The position numbers and the translations under genes were made by a program. Source: Deltaproteobacteria bacterium (GTDB lineage: Bacteria; Desulfobacterota; Desulfomonilia; UBA1062). Taken from it: a DNA stretch of 64,000 nt. Positions 1-8,682 of this stretch are shown here, piece after piece (within the stretch, counting starts at the first letter, position 1; every line of letters starts with the position of its first letter). Under the pieces are notes generated by a model, which had not been told where the DNA came from, made no database searches, and saw nothing but the letters and a program-made list of their open reading frames with translations. The DNA is taken from NCBI GenBank assembly GCA_018434685.1, contig JAHDOV010000003.1:402302-466301 (forward strand), in the 5' to 3' direction.

Positions 1-1107
1 GGAGGTGAAGCTCTTGAGCGTCAGGGGGTACAGGAGGATCTTTATGATGATCGTGAGCAGGATGATGGACCAGCCGTAGCTGTTCGTGAAGGAGTAGATC
101 CAGTTCATGGATACGAGCATGGGTTTTGCAATGATGTCGAAGAATCCGAAATCAAGGGCCTTCTTGAGGCCATACCCCGACTCCTTGAGGGTTTCGAGTT
201 CCTTTGGGCCGGCGAAGATGAGGAAGTCTCTCGAATAGCGGGATCCCGGTGCGATGTCTGCGGCGAGGGCCCCGTAATTGAGTTCCACGGTCTGTTCGTC
301 GATGCGTTTGATCCTCAGCATTGTCTCCTGGGGGTCTTTCGCGATGAGGGCCTTCAGGAAGTACTTGTCCTCAAAGCCGAACCAGTTGATCTCGCCTGGA
401 AATTCCCGGTACGCCCCGGTCTTTTTCACCTTGGAGGTCTTGAACTCCTCGAGGCGTTTGCCATTGAGCAGCACCGGGCCTTCGAAGGTGTAGCTGCTCC
501 CCTTTTCGTCGACGGGATAGATTTCGTTCACCTTGAGCGACACATTCAGGGCCATGCCCTCGGACGTGGTGTTCTCTATGGCGGTCGTGTATCCGATCGT
601 GTAGGTGTTGGGATCCAGGGTATAGATCTTGTGTAAGACAAGGCCCTGGGCAGCCTGGGCGCTCATGATCAGTTCCAGGGGGGTATCTTCGGTGCTGCTG
701 GTTGCGGGCCTCGTCACCTGGTACATGAGGTTTTCATCCGAGAACTGGTCATTGAGGCTCAAGGTGGGCATGGGTGTTTTAATGAGCTCGACGAGCGGGG
801 CCTCAGGCTCCATGCTCTCCTGGTATTTTTTGAGTTTCACGGAGACGAGCCTGCCGCCCTTCGTATCCCACGTGGCACGGTAGAGCGGGGTCTCCAGGGT
901 TATGGTCTGCTCCTGGCCAGCAGGGGCCGGGGTACTCACCGGGGCGGGCAGCACCACGGTCGGAGATGCCGACGCCTGATTTCCGATCTCCTGCTGTTCG
1001 GTAACCTCCTGGGGGGTGTTGTCCTGGTTGGGCCGGATGACGAACAGATCCCAGATCAAGAGGATCGAGATCGATATGATTATGGCCAGTAATGTCTTCT
1101 TTTCCAT
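1..1107 (-). CDS. yidC: Membrane protein insertase YidC (3' end cut by window edge)
   Basis: YidC inserts proteins into the inner membrane, alone or with SecYEG. The 369 visible codons have no stop before base 1. Residues 1-20 form an N-terminal membrane segment (MEKKTLLAIIISISILLIW), followed by a Gln/Pro/Thr-rich linker and the large periplasmic beta-domain typical of Gram-negative YidC (residues about 55-320). The next membrane segment, near SWNIIYS-like and KILLYPLTLK-like sequence at the window edge, begins the conserved Oxa1 core. The gene follows yidD, rnpA and rpmH in the usual order. Family assignment is firm; the C-terminus is not visible. Confidence 0.93.
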   Translation of the reverse strand, partial: MEKKTLLAIIISISILLIWDLFVIRPNQDNTPQEVTEQQEIGNQASASPTVVLPAPVSTPAPAGQEQTITLETPLYRATWDTKGGRLVSVKLKKYQESMEPEAPLVELIKTPMPTLSLNDQFSDENLMYQVTRPATSSTEDTPLELIMSAQAAQGLVLHKIYTLDPNTYTIGYTTAIENTTSEGMALNVSLKVNEIYPVDEKGSSYTFEGPVLLNGKRLEEFKTSKVKKTGAYREFPGEINWFGFEDKYFLKALIAKDPQETMLRIKRIDEQTVELNYGALAADIAPGSRYSRDFLIFAGPKELETLKESGYGLKKALDFGFFDIIAKPMLVSMNWIYSFTNSYGWSIILLTIIIKILLYPLTLKSFTS

Positions 1108-1130
1108 GTAATCAAGTCTCCTTGGATGAA

Positions 1131-1340
1131 TTAAACCGGGTCATAGCCGCCAGGATGAAAAGGATTGCATTTCAGCACCCGTAAGGAGGTCTTCAGGAGA
1201 CCCTTCGCCAGGCCGTAGGTATTGATTGCCTCGAGAGCATACTCTGAACAGGTCGGGCAGAATCTGCACGTTCTCGGGAAGGACGGAGAGATGACCCTCT
1301 GATAGAATCGTATGAAAGCGAGAACAAGCCTTTTTACCAT
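1131..1340 (-). CDS. yidD: YidD membrane protein insertion efficiency factor
   Basis: This 69-residue protein belongs to the YidD family, which assists YidC-dependent membrane insertion. The family signature is clear: FYQRVISP, then CRFCPTCSEYA with its cysteines, and CNPFHPGGYDPV at the end. Its start overlaps the 3' end of rnpA by 7 bases, and yidC begins 23 bases after its stop, so the three are almost certainly one transcript. A longer reading frame in another phase over the same DNA lacks these motifs. Confidence 0.95.
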   Translation of the reverse strand: MVKRLVLAFIRFYQRVISPSFPRTCRFCPTCSEYALEAINTYGLAKGLLKTSLRVLKCNPFHPGGYDPV

Positions 1341-1681
1341 GTACGTGACCCCAAGGCATGTGCAATCTCTTGAAAGAGAATCTCATAGCGGGGGTTGATG
1401 CCGTGCTTCCGCGCTATAAGGACAAAATCATACCCCGATGGAAAGAGCTCTTTATGCCTGCGATAAATCTCTCGTAAGAGTCTTTTATACCTGTTTCTCT
1501 CTACAGCGGTTCCTACCCTTTTACTCACCGTGACGCCAACACGGGAATGATTGCTTGAGTTGCCGGCAACCAGGATGACAAGATGCTCCGTGAGGATCCT
1601 GAATTCCTTGTCTGCGTCAACCCGTATAAAATCTTTGCGTTTTCTCAGCCGCTCGCATTTAGGGAATTTCTCGTCTGACAT
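1334..1681 (-). CDS. rnpA: Ribonuclease P protein component
   Basis: The product (115 residues) is the basic protein subunit of RNase P, which with the RNA subunit trims the 5' leaders of tRNA precursors. The conserved core VGVTVSKRVGTAVERNR-like stretch at residues about 48-66 and the following KRLLRE are the RNA-binding RNR motif of the family. The ATG overlaps the rpmH stop codon by one base (TAATG), the classical coupling of rpmH and rnpA. Length is normal for the family. Confidence 0.96.
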   Translation of the reverse strand: MSDEKFPKCERLRKRKDFIRVDADKEFRILTEHLVILVAGNSSNHSRVGVTVSKRVGTAVERNRYKRLLREIYRRHKELFPSGYDFVLIARKHGINPRYEILFQEIAHALGSRTW

Positions 1682-1815
1682 TATACAGCCAAACGTTTGC
1701 GCCCCTTGGCCCTCCTTCGACTGATAACACTTTTGCCGCCCTGGGTGCGCATACGAACGAGAAATCCATGCGTACGCTTCCGTCTTGTATTATGTGGTTG
1801 AAATGTGCGCTTCAT
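1681..1815 (-). CDS. rpmH: 50S ribosomal protein L34
   Basis: This is a 44-residue, very basic protein starting [18 protein letters not shown] and ending [11 protein letters not shown], which is the L34 signature throughout. The start ATG (1815-1813) is preceded by GAGGT six bases upstream. The stop overlaps the rnpA start. It is too short for a generous length cut-off and easily missed. In many bacteria dnaA lies upstream of rpmH; here a divergent pgeF gene does instead. Confidence 0.97.
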   Translation of the reverse strand: MKRTFQPHNTRRKRTHGFLVRMRTQGGKSVISRRRAKGRKRLAV

Positions 1816-1848
1816 TAATTACCTCAATCAACAGATTTAGGGGCATAC

Positions 1849-1876
1849 TAATTACATACCACTTATTTCTTGTCAA
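1849..1876 (-). promoter_or_regulatory. Probable sigma-70 promoter of rpmH-rnpA-yidD-yidC
   Basis: On the minus strand there is a perfect TTGACA (1876-1871), a 16-base spacer and TAATTA (1854-1849) as a weak -10 match. Transcription would begin about 30 bases before the rpmH start. The -35 is strong; the -10 is the doubtful part. Confidence 0.45.
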
Positions 1877-1960
1877 GCAGCAAAAGGCAAATGAGATCCG
1901 AACTGTATTCTTTCCCCATATAGGGGAACAGCGCACGCCTTGTCAATAGGGGCACTTATA

Positions 1961-2647
1961 ATGTATTACTACCGTACCATGAGAGGAATTCATTGCACGA
2001 GGGACGTGAGCGAGGGGCTGGACGGAAGCCCGGCCTCCATTGCCGGGAGACTTACGGACCTTCTCCCGGGCTCCCGCATCTATTGCCTGAACCAGGTACA
2101 CGGTGACGGGATCGTGTTCGCCGAAGACATCTCACCCGGGGCTGTCCCGGAGGCGGACGGGATTATCTCGTGCAACCCCGAGGACGTGCTCTGTATCCGG
2201 ACAGCGGACTGCGTTCCCGTCCTGTTGCGCTCCGAGGACATGCCCGTGATTGCAGCGGTCCATGCAGGATGGAGGGGTCTTGCCATGGGTATCGTGAAGA
2301 AGGCCGTCGAGCGTATGCAGGCGCTGGGTGCAACGGTGATCCATGTCAGTATCGGCCCGTCCATCGGGGCATGCTGCTATGAAGTGGGGTCAGATGTTCT
2401 CGATGCGCTGGGGAGAGAGACCCTGCAGTACCGAAACCACGCATGCTACATCGACCTCCAGGGCGTTGCGCTCTCGCAGGTTTGTGGGGCAGGCGTGGAC
2501 AGGCGGAGGGTTCATGTCGTACGCCTGTGCACCTCGTGTAATCCCGGAGAGTTCTTCTCCTACCGGAGGGACGGGGCTGCCGCGGGGAGGAACATATCCG
2601 TCATAGGAGGAAAGTCGTGGTTGTTGCCGGGCTTACAGGCGGGATAG
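1961..2647 (+). CDS. pgeF: PgeF/YfiH-family laccase-domain protein (multicopper polyphenol oxidase fold, purine nucleoside phosphorylase type)
   Basis: The protein (228 residues from ATG 1961) belongs to the YfiH/LACC1 family, whose members act on purine nucleosides and in E. coli help peptidoglycan editing. Visible family motifs are NQVHGDGI, ADGIIS, RTADCVPVLL, AAVHAGWRGL and GPSIGACCYEVG, carrying the Cys and His metal ligands. A TTG 21 bases upstream is in frame, but ATG 1961 has AGGGG at a sensible distance and is preferred. The 3' end overlaps coaE by 31 bases, so translation is probably coupled. Confidence 0.9.
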   Translation: MYYYRTMRGIHCTRDVSEGLDGSPASIAGRLTDLLPGSRIYCLNQVHGDGIVFAEDISPGAVPEADGIISCNPEDVLCIRTADCVPVLLRSEDMPVIAAVHAGWRGLAMGIVKKAVERMQALGATVIHVSIGPSIGACCYEVGSDVLDALGRETLQYRNHACYIDLQGVALSQVCGAGVDRRRVHVVRLCTSCNPGEFFSYRRDGAAAGRNISVIGGKSWLLPGLQAG

Positions 2648-3216
2648 CGACAGGGAAGTCCACGGTAGCGTGTTTTTTCCAGTCTGCAGGCGCCGTGCTC
2701 ATCGATGCTGATCGGATTGCTTTCGAAGCGGTGCAGAAGGGAACACCCGCATGGCATGAGATTGTAGACCATTTCGGGGCAGAGGTGCTCCTGGGCGATG
2801 GGCAGATCAACAGGGTCCGGCTCGGGGATATCATATTCAACGACCACGACCAAAAGGCCATTCTCGACAGGATCGTCCATCCCCGGGTGCTCGAAGAGAT
2901 AGAGCGTCAGCTCTTGATCCTGGAGAAGGACCTGCCCGACAGTGTCGTGATCGTGGACGTCCCGCTTCTCATAGAAACGGGCATGGACAGTGCCATGCCT
3001 GAGGTGATCGTGGTCTATGTGCCTGAGAGCATCCAGATCGAAAGGCTCATGGCGCGGGACTGCCTTTGCCGGGAAGATGCACTGGCGAGGGTTCACTCCC
3101 AGATGTCCATAGAAGAAAAGAAGGCACGTGCCAGCATCATCATCGACAACAGTCACGGCCTGGAGCAGACCAGGGCGAGGACGCTGGAGGTGTTTAACGA
3201 ACTGCAGGCCCGATGA
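2617..3216 (+). CDS. coaE: Dephospho-CoA kinase
   Basis: CoaE phosphorylates dephospho-CoA at the 3' hydroxyl, the last step of coenzyme A synthesis. The 199-residue protein has the P-loop GGIATGKST at residues 8-16, the DADRIAFEAVQ segment, and the LLIETGMD motif around residue 114. Translation starts with GTG, supported by an AGGAGG just upstream that lies inside the end of pgeF. Length is normal for the family. Confidence 0.94.
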   Translation: MVVAGLTGGIATGKSTVACFFQSAGAVLIDADRIAFEAVQKGTPAWHEIVDHFGAEVLLGDGQINRVRLGDIIFNDHDQKAILDRIVHPRVLEEIERQLLILEKDLPDSVVIVDVPLLIETGMDSAMPEVIVVYVPESIQIERLMARDCLCREDALARVHSQMSIEEKKARASIIIDNSHGLEQTRARTLEVFNELQAR

Positions 3217-3281
3217 GGCCGGCAGGGGATAGAGAGCTCCCGGGAAGGTTCATGACCGCAACGCGGTTGCGTGGAGAGCCC

Positions 3282-4022
3282 TTACAATTTCTCCTGCACC
3301 ATGGCCTTGCGTATGAGGGCTTCGAATTGTCTGGCCTCGCAAAAGTGCGGGTTGATCTTGACCGATTTTTCTACCCAGGCCAGTGCATTGGTCCATTCCT
3401 GTGCATCGTAGTAGAGGCGGGCAATGTTAAAATAGAGGTGCTCGTCATTCGGGGAGATCTCGAGAGCCTTCATGTAGTTGGCCAGGGCCTCTTGAGTCAT
3501 GCTCGCCTTTCTCAGCTCGATGCCGAATTCATTGAAGATATGTTTGTTCTCTTCCTCGAATATGGCATCGATCTCTGAGAGTTTTCTGAAAACCTCCTTT
3601 GCCTTGCCTGTCTGCCCCATCTCCATGTAGAGCGTTCCGATACCGAAGTTCGCACGGATACTCTCCGGGTCGATCTTGAGGGCCGAGGTGTATTCCCATT
3701 CGGCGGAATTGTATTCCTTCCGCTGCCTGTTCTTCTCCGCCAGGGCGATGTGCTTGTCTGTTTCCCGCTCCTTTTTGGATTTCACCTTAAAGTCGGGTTC
3801 AAGGGTATATTTCTGCAGGAATTCATCATACGGGATCTTTATGACAATACCGGTTGGATTGCCTTCGTTACCCAGGAAGGAGATCTTCATGGTCTCGGCA
3901 TCCAGCTGCTCGGCATGGCAGTAGTTTTTCACCTTCTGCGTCCGCTGGGTATGCCCGGTGCCCAGGGTGATGGTAGTCTCTTCGTAGAATATGCCTGTAA
4001 GGTTGTCTATGTGAGCAGTCAT
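3282..4022 (-). CDS. TPR-repeat protein, function unknown
   Basis: The 246-residue protein has an N-terminal domain of about 80 residues, mostly beta by its pattern, that I do not recognise. From about residue 90 there are at least three tetratricopeptide repeats, for example AEWEYTSALKIDPESI and ALANYMKALEISPNDEHLY. No signal peptide or membrane segment is visible, so it is probably a cytoplasmic scaffold. It is convergent with coaE and divergent from proC. The upstream ribosome site is weak, so the start is the only uncertain part. Confidence 0.75.
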   Translation of the reverse strand: MTAHIDNLTGIFYEETTITLGTGHTQRTQKVKNYCHAEQLDAETMKISFLGNEGNPTGIVIKIPYDEFLQKYTLEPDFKVKSKKERETDKHIALAEKNRQRKEYNSAEWEYTSALKIDPESIRANFGIGTLYMEMGQTGKAKEVFRKLSEIDAIFEEENKHIFNEFGIELRKASMTQEALANYMKALEISPNDEHLYFNIARLYYDAQEWTNALAWVEKSVKINPHFCEARQFEALIRKAMVQEKL

Positions 4023-4135
4023 TCGATTTTAATCGGAAATCGCCCGGGATAAGTTGAGAGAATTTTCACATGCTTTGTTGACTTGAATACAGTTCCTGTG
4101 GCAACCTTCAGACTATCTGAACGAGGGAGGACTCA

Positions 4136-4936
4136 ATGGGCTCGATCGGGTTTATCGGTGCCGGGAACATGGCCGAGGCAATCATCGGCGGTGTCGTGAA
4201 AAAGGGACTGTATGCACCTTCTGATATCGTGATTTACGACATCAGACAAGACCGTGCAGGAGCCTTCTCTTCAGCGCTCGGCCTCAGGAATGCAGTCAGT
4301 CCCCGGGAACTTGTCCGGGACGTGCCCACTGTTGTCCTGGCGGTAAAGCCTGCCACGATCTCAGTGGTGGTGCAGGAATCGAAGGAACAGCTCAGGGACA
4401 GGCTCGTCATCAGCATCGCTGCCGGCATTCCCATCGCTTCCATCGTGAATATCCTCGGGGAGGATGCCCGGGTGATCAGGGTGATGCCGAACGCACCCGC
4501 GCTGGTGGGCGAGGGTGCCTGTGCCCTGGCGGCATCGCGGGCATGCAGCACCGAAGATGTGGCATGCGCACGAGAAATCTTTTCCGCCGTGGGCAGGTGC
4601 CTGGAGCTGGATGAACAGCTCCTCAATGCGGTAACTGCCCTATCCGGATCGGGACCGGCCTTCTGTTTTATGTTTCTCGAGGCGCTGGCCGACGGAGGCG
4701 TGCGCTCAGGTCTTTCCCGGGAGACTTCCCTGGAGCTTGCCGCGGCAACCCTCAAGGGTGCTGCCGCCATGGTGCTCGAGACCGGGAAACACCCGGGAGA
4801 ACTCAAGGACATGGTCTCTTCACCGGCCGGCACCACCATCGAGGGGATAGCGGTGCTGGAGTCCAGGGCGTTCAGGTCTGCCGTTATGGATGCGGTTGTT
4901 GCGGCATACACTCGGGCAGGAGAACTGGCGAAATAA
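4136..4936 (+). CDS. proC: Pyrroline-5-carboxylate reductase
   Basis: ProC reduces 1-pyrroline-5-carboxylate to proline with NAD(P)H. The 266-residue protein opens with the Rossmann motif GFIGAGNMAEAIIGG. It also has AVKPATI, VIRVMPNAPALVGEG and the C-terminal ALSGSGPAF and SPAGTTIEGI signatures. GGGAGGA precedes the ATG by six bases. It appears to be a single-gene unit. Confidence 0.96.
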   Translation: MGSIGFIGAGNMAEAIIGGVVKKGLYAPSDIVIYDIRQDRAGAFSSALGLRNAVSPRELVRDVPTVVLAVKPATISVVVQESKEQLRDRLVISIAAGIPIASIVNILGEDARVIRVMPNAPALVGEGACALAASRACSTEDVACAREIFSAVGRCLELDEQLLNAVTALSGSGPAFCFMFLEALADGGVRSGLSRETSLELAAATLKGAAAMVLETGKHPGELKDMVSSPAGTTIEGIAVLESRAFRSAVMDAVVAAYTRAGELAK

Positions 4937-4996
4937 CCCGCTTCAGACCACGGGTACTGCAGACAGGACTCCCGTGCGCCAGGCCGGTCAGGTGCG

Positions 4997-5647
4997 CTAC
5001 ACCTTCGTGTTCCTGATAATATCGACCACATCCCGGGGAGAATCCACCAGGGTGAAGATGGACCTGTCTTCCGGCAGGATCATGTTTTCTCCGAGCATGG
5101 TGTCGTTAATCCAGTTCAACAGCCCGCCCCAGTAGTCCGAGCCGACGAGGATCACGGGAAACGGTTTCATCTTGTCGGTCTGGATGAGGGTGAGTGATTC
5201 AAAGAGTTCGTCCATGGTGCCGAATCCGCCCGGAAAGATCACATAGCTCATGGCGTATTTGACGAACATGACCTTCCTGACAAAGAAATAGCGGAAATTG
5301 ACGTGGATATTTGTGTAGGGATTGAGCTTCTGTTCGAAGGGCAGGACGATGTTGAGCCCGACAGACTGGCCTCCTGCACCGATGGCGCCCTTGTTCGCCG
5401 CTTCCATGATGCCGGGGCCGCCGCCGGTGATGACGGTGAATCCTTCTCCTGCGAGGAGGGTTCCCAGTTCTTCGGCCATGGCATAGTACTTGTCCCCGGG
5501 CTTTGACCGGGATGAGCCGAAGATCGTCACGGCGGGTTCCAGCGACGAGAGGGTCTCGATGCCGTCCACAAACTCTGCCATGATGCGGAATATTCTCCAG
5601 GATTCCTGGGGGCTCATCTGGTCAATGACATACCGTTCGTTCCTCAT
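4997..5647 (-). CDS. LOG-family protein (TIGR00730 type, cytokinin riboside 5'-monophosphate phosphoribohydrolase-like)
   Basis: The LOG family contains nucleotide phosphoribohydrolases, often misnamed lysine decarboxylases. The 216-residue protein has FGSSRSKPGDKYY, VITGGGPGIMEAANKGA and the diagnostic PGGFGTMDELFE. The N-terminal extension (about residues 1-38) is typical of the longer group of the family rather than the small plant-like LOGs. AAGGAG precedes the ATG. The actual substrate cannot be told from sequence. Confidence 0.88.
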   Translation of the reverse strand: MRNERYVIDQMSPQESWRIFRIMAEFVDGIETLSSLEPAVTIFGSSRSKPGDKYYAMAEELGTLLAGEGFTVITGGGPGIMEAANKGAIGAGGQSVGLNIVLPFEQKLNPYTNIHVNFRYFFVRKVMFVKYAMSYVIFPGGFGTMDELFESLTLIQTDKMKPFPVILVGSDYWGGLLNWINDTMLGENMILPEDRSIFTLVDSPRDVVDIIRNTKV

Positions 5648-5717
5648 ATCTGCTCCTTGTCAAGGTTCCTGATATTTTCTTGTATCCGCATGTGTGGTAT
5701 GAGCATACTATCTTAAC

Positions 5718-6581
5718 ATGATTGATCTTCATATCCATACAACACATTCGAGCGACGGGCAATACAGTCCTGAAGAGCTCTTCGCCATGGCCGCCTCGGC
5801 TGGGGTGCGCTCCCTTGCCTTTGCAGATCATATGACTGCTGAAGCCGCTGCCGAAGGACTGGCCCTCGCTCCCGGTCATGATCTCGAGTTCTTCACCGGG
5901 ATCGAGGTCTCCACCTCCCTGGTGGCACGCGAATACCACCTTCTCTGCTATGGATTTCGTCCCGGCAATGCAACCATCGGCGAGTTCCTGGCCCATTACT
6001 GCCCCCTGATATGGGAGCAGGCCCTGACGATCCTCGAGCGTTTCCGCGGCATGGGCTTTGATGTGACCAGGGATGACATCGCCCGGTGGGGCTCATCAGT
6101 GCCCACCGGGGTCACGTTCCTCGATGCGCTCAGGAGGAGAAATTCTCAGGACCCCCGGCTCCATGCATACCTCTTCGGGGACAAGAAGTCGTCCCCATAC
6201 CTCAGTTTCTATCAAGACTTCTCGCTGACGGATTTCGGCGGCATCATCTCTTCGGTGCTTCCTCCCCTGGAGGAGACGATCCGCACGTTCAAGGGTGCAG
6301 GGCTGCTCATTCTCGCCCACCCGGGTCTGATAAGCCGGGACGTGCTCGTCACCCTGAAGGGCTGCGGCCTCCATGGGATCGAGGTGTACAGCTCCCATCA
6401 CACAAAAGCGGAATGCGAGTACCTGCAGGGACTCGCGCGGTCCCTGAAACTCTTCACCAGTGCCGGCTCTGATTTTCATGGCGAGCGCATAAAGCCCGAC
6501 ATCGAGTTCGGGGATGTTTCCGGCCGGCCCGATGAGGCCTTCCTGCAGGCATTGAGGGAGATTGCTCCGGCACCTCTCTGA
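5718..6581 (+). CDS. PHP-domain metal-dependent phosphoesterase
   Basis: The 287-residue protein has all four PHP metal-binding motifs: DLHIHTTHSSDG (residues 3-14), FADHM (about 36), LILAHPG (about 198) and SAGSDFHG (about 254). PHP enzymes of this free-standing type cleave phosphomonoesters or nucleotides using two or three metal ions; the substrate here is unknown. No signal peptide is seen. No clear ribosome site precedes the ATG. A second PHP protein at 37435-38307 has lost the last His. Confidence 0.88.
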   Translation: MIDLHIHTTHSSDGQYSPEELFAMAASAGVRSLAFADHMTAEAAAEGLALAPGHDLEFFTGIEVSTSLVAREYHLLCYGFRPGNATIGEFLAHYCPLIWEQALTILERFRGMGFDVTRDDIARWGSSVPTGVTFLDALRRRNSQDPRLHAYLFGDKKSSPYLSFYQDFSLTDFGGIISSVLPPLEETIRTFKGAGLLILAHPGLISRDVLVTLKGCGLHGIEVYSSHHTKAECEYLQGLARSLKLFTSAGSDFHGERIKPDIEFGDVSGRPDEAFLQALREIAPAPL

Positions 6582-6662
6582 AATCAAATGACTACCGCTT
6601 CGGGTGCCACGAACCTGCTGCGGGCTTCACACACGAGCGATTCCCCGGGTGAGCGGAAGGAA

Positions 6663-6684
6663 CCCGGAGATCTTTCTCTCCGGG
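6663..6684. terminator. Inverted repeat between convergent genes, possible bidirectional terminator
   Basis: CCCGGAGA and TCTCCGGG form a perfect 8-bp stem with a 6-base loop, nine bases past the secretin stop codon. The run of T residues is poor on both sides, so intrinsic termination would be weak. Confidence 0.45.
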
Positions 6685-6692
6685 CACGACCG

Positions 6693-8291
6693 TTACTGCT
6701 CGAGTATTACCGGTTCGAGGAGGATCACCAGTTCATTGGTTTCAACCGCCTTGATCTTCTGGCTGAAGAGATATCCCACGTACGGGATATCGCCCAGAAT
6801 GGGGATACTCTTGGTCTCGTTGCTCAGATTTTTGCTGATGAGACCGCCCAGGGCTATGATATTGCCGCTCCTGACCCTGATCTGTGTCGATGCCTCTTTG
6901 AGATCAACAGTGGGGAGTGTGTAGATATTCCCGCTGATATTCTTCTCCAGGAGTTCCACCACCCTGCTCTTGATAGGGGTGATACTCAGATTCACCGTAT
7001 CGGTTTCCAGATCGATGTAGGGAAGCACACCGAGCATGATGCCGTCGAAGATCGTACCGATATCCACCTCGGGCGTGATAATGGTCGATCCTCCCTCGAT
7101 GGTTGTTGTCGTGAGTTTGATCTCCCGGATATAGGAGCTGTTGGTCCCCACGCTGATCAGTGCGGGTTGGCCGTTTGTCACCCTGATTCTCGGGTTGGAA
7201 AGAACCTTTATCGTGCCGAATTCTGCCAGGGCGTTGAGCGTGGCGTCAAACCCGTGCTTCTGGGATTGGACCTGTATCTCGAGTGATGGAACAAGGTTGT
7301 CCGTGGGAAGTGCAAGATTCTGCTGAATGGGATTGAATACATAGTCTTGGATATTGCCGTGTATGCTCGACCAGTCGATGCCGTATCTGGCGGAATCGCT
7401 CAGCGAGACTTCGAGGATCTTTGCCGTTATGAGGACCTGGGAATTGTAGTATCGACGTATGGTATTCACATACGCATCTATGCGCTCGACGCGATCCCTC
7501 CGGTCATTGACCTCGAGAAAACCGATTGCCCGGTTGAGATAATAGCTTCCATGCTGAGACAGGGACGATTTGACGATATCCTCAATCTGGGTATAGATGT
7601 CGCTGCTTGTCGTCGGGGTGGTATCCTTGATGGAAAACTCCCCTGCAAGGGGATTATTTCCTGACGAAGCATTACTGCCACTGTTGGCGAGAACATCCCC
7701 TCCCACCGAGATCTTTGTCTCTTTCTGCGAAGAAAGGAAATTGAGGTGATAGGTTTTTGACTGGGTGCCCCTGATCAGAAGGGAGTTCCCGCGGATCTCG
7801 TAGAAAATATTCTGTGATGCCGAGAGATTTTCCAGTGCGTCCCGAAGGGGGGTTTCGCTGAAAGAGACCGTTATCGGGGAGATGGTGATTGCCGGCTGAG
7901 AGGACTCCTTCGCAGCCTGCTGGGGCCCCTGGCTTGTATCAGGCTGGCTTTGAGAGTCCTCTTCCGGGGCCTGGGCATGCAGGTCTTTGGTTGTGATCCT
8001 GGAGTCTATTACGAGATCGAGGCCTGCGATCTCTGCAATGGCACTGAATATGTCCGTAAACCGGGCGTCCTTTGCCGTTATGGTTATGGCCTTGCCTTCG
8101 AGCGGGTCGAGAGGTTTTTTTGTTATAGCTGGAGCCGCCTCCGGGAGAGTCCTCTCCGGGATGGGGGTCAGCGAGGAAGTCTCTGTCTCGATGGAGAAAT
8201 CTTCTTTTTCCAGGCGCCGGTCAGTGGCGCATCCTGAAATCAGAGCAGCGATAGCCAGCAGGCTCAGTAATGACCTAGTAACCTTTGACAT
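6693..8291 (-). CDS. mshL: MSHA-type pilus secretin MshL
   Basis: This is the outer-membrane secretin ring through which the pilus passes. The start was set at 8291, where MSKVTRSLLSLLAIAALISGC gives a lipoprotein signal peptide with Cys21; an in-frame start 33 bases upstream would spoil it. An STN-type domain lies at about residues 65-110. A Ser/Asn-rich linker then leads to the N-domains and the C-terminal secretin core with NPRIRVTNGQPALISVG and the final ALGGLISK/IPILGDIPYVGYLF elements. The architecture fits MshL better than PilQ or GspD. It is the last gene of the pilus operon and overlaps the preceding gene by 17 bases. Confidence 0.9.
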   Translation of the reverse strand: MSKVTRSLLSLLAIAALISGCATDRRLEKEDFSIETETSSLTPIPERTLPEAAPAITKKPLDPLEGKAITITAKDARFTDIFSAIAEIAGLDLVIDSRITTKDLHAQAPEEDSQSQPDTSQGPQQAAKESSQPAITISPITVSFSETPLRDALENLSASQNIFYEIRGNSLLIRGTQSKTYHLNFLSSQKETKISVGGDVLANSGSNASSGNNPLAGEFSIKDTTPTTSSDIYTQIEDIVKSSLSQHGSYYLNRAIGFLEVNDRRDRVERIDAYVNTIRRYYNSQVLITAKILEVSLSDSARYGIDWSSIHGNIQDYVFNPIQQNLALPTDNLVPSLEIQVQSQKHGFDATLNALAEFGTIKVLSNPRIRVTNGQPALISVGTNSSYIREIKLTTTTIEGGSTIITPEVDIGTIFDGIMLGVLPYIDLETDTVNLSITPIKSRVVELLEKNISGNIYTLPTVDLKEASTQIRVRSGNIIALGGLISKNLSNETKSIPILGDIPYVGYLFSQKIKAVETNELVILLEPVILEQ

Positions 8292-8682
8292 GAAGTGTCT
8301 CCCTGGTACCGTTTTGGTAGGCAACCGTTACCGAGTTTCTATCAATGGACATGAGGGTAAAGGCTTCTGTTGTGTCCCCGACATTCATCTTCCTCCCGTC
8401 AATGATGACGTAGCTGCGTGAACCGTTTTTCACGATCATGCTCACGGTAACGGGCTCCTCTCCCGGGGTGTTGTGGAGGAAGACATCCTGGAGAGGCTCG
8501 GAATTGTCATTCTCCCGAACGTGCGAGGTATACAGGGTAAGCTGATCGACATAGGTAAGGAATTCCGGCCGGTCCGGGACAAAATTTGTTTCTGTCGGCA
8601 CCGCCATATAGGCGAGCATGCCCAGGAGTGCCCCGATACAGGGCAGGGCAAAGAGGAGGAGAATTTTCCGGTCAATTCCCAT
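8275..8682 (-). CDS. Pilus biogenesis protein, MshK/PilP-like
   Basis: The 135-residue protein has one N-terminal membrane segment (residues about 7-28, KILLLFALPCIGALLGML). The periplasmic domain ends in a short beta-rich part (YVIIDGRKMNVGDTTEAF, VTVAYQNGTRETLHVKG) resembling the HR domain of PilP, GspC and MshK, which docks inner-membrane components onto the secretin. Identity rests on this pattern and on its position just before mshL. The start ATG at 8682 fits the membrane segment; upstream in-frame codons give an implausible basic leader. Confidence 0.72.
   Translation of the reverse strand: MGIDRKILLLFALPCIGALLGMLAYMAVPTETNFVPDRPEFLTYVDQLTLYTSHVRENDNSEPLQDVFLHNTPGEEPVTVSMIVKNGSRSYVIIDGRKMNVGDTTEAFTLMSIDRNSVTVAYQNGTRETLHVKGY

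Noticed and set aside
1816-1960. Possible replication origin beside rpmH
   Set aside because: The AT-rich gap has no DnaA-box cluster and dnaA is not adjacent; rpmH position alone is not evidence.
3257-3271. CGCAAC-GCG-GTTGCG hairpin as terminator after coaE
   Set aside because: Stem of six, three-base loop and no T tract; could be chance.
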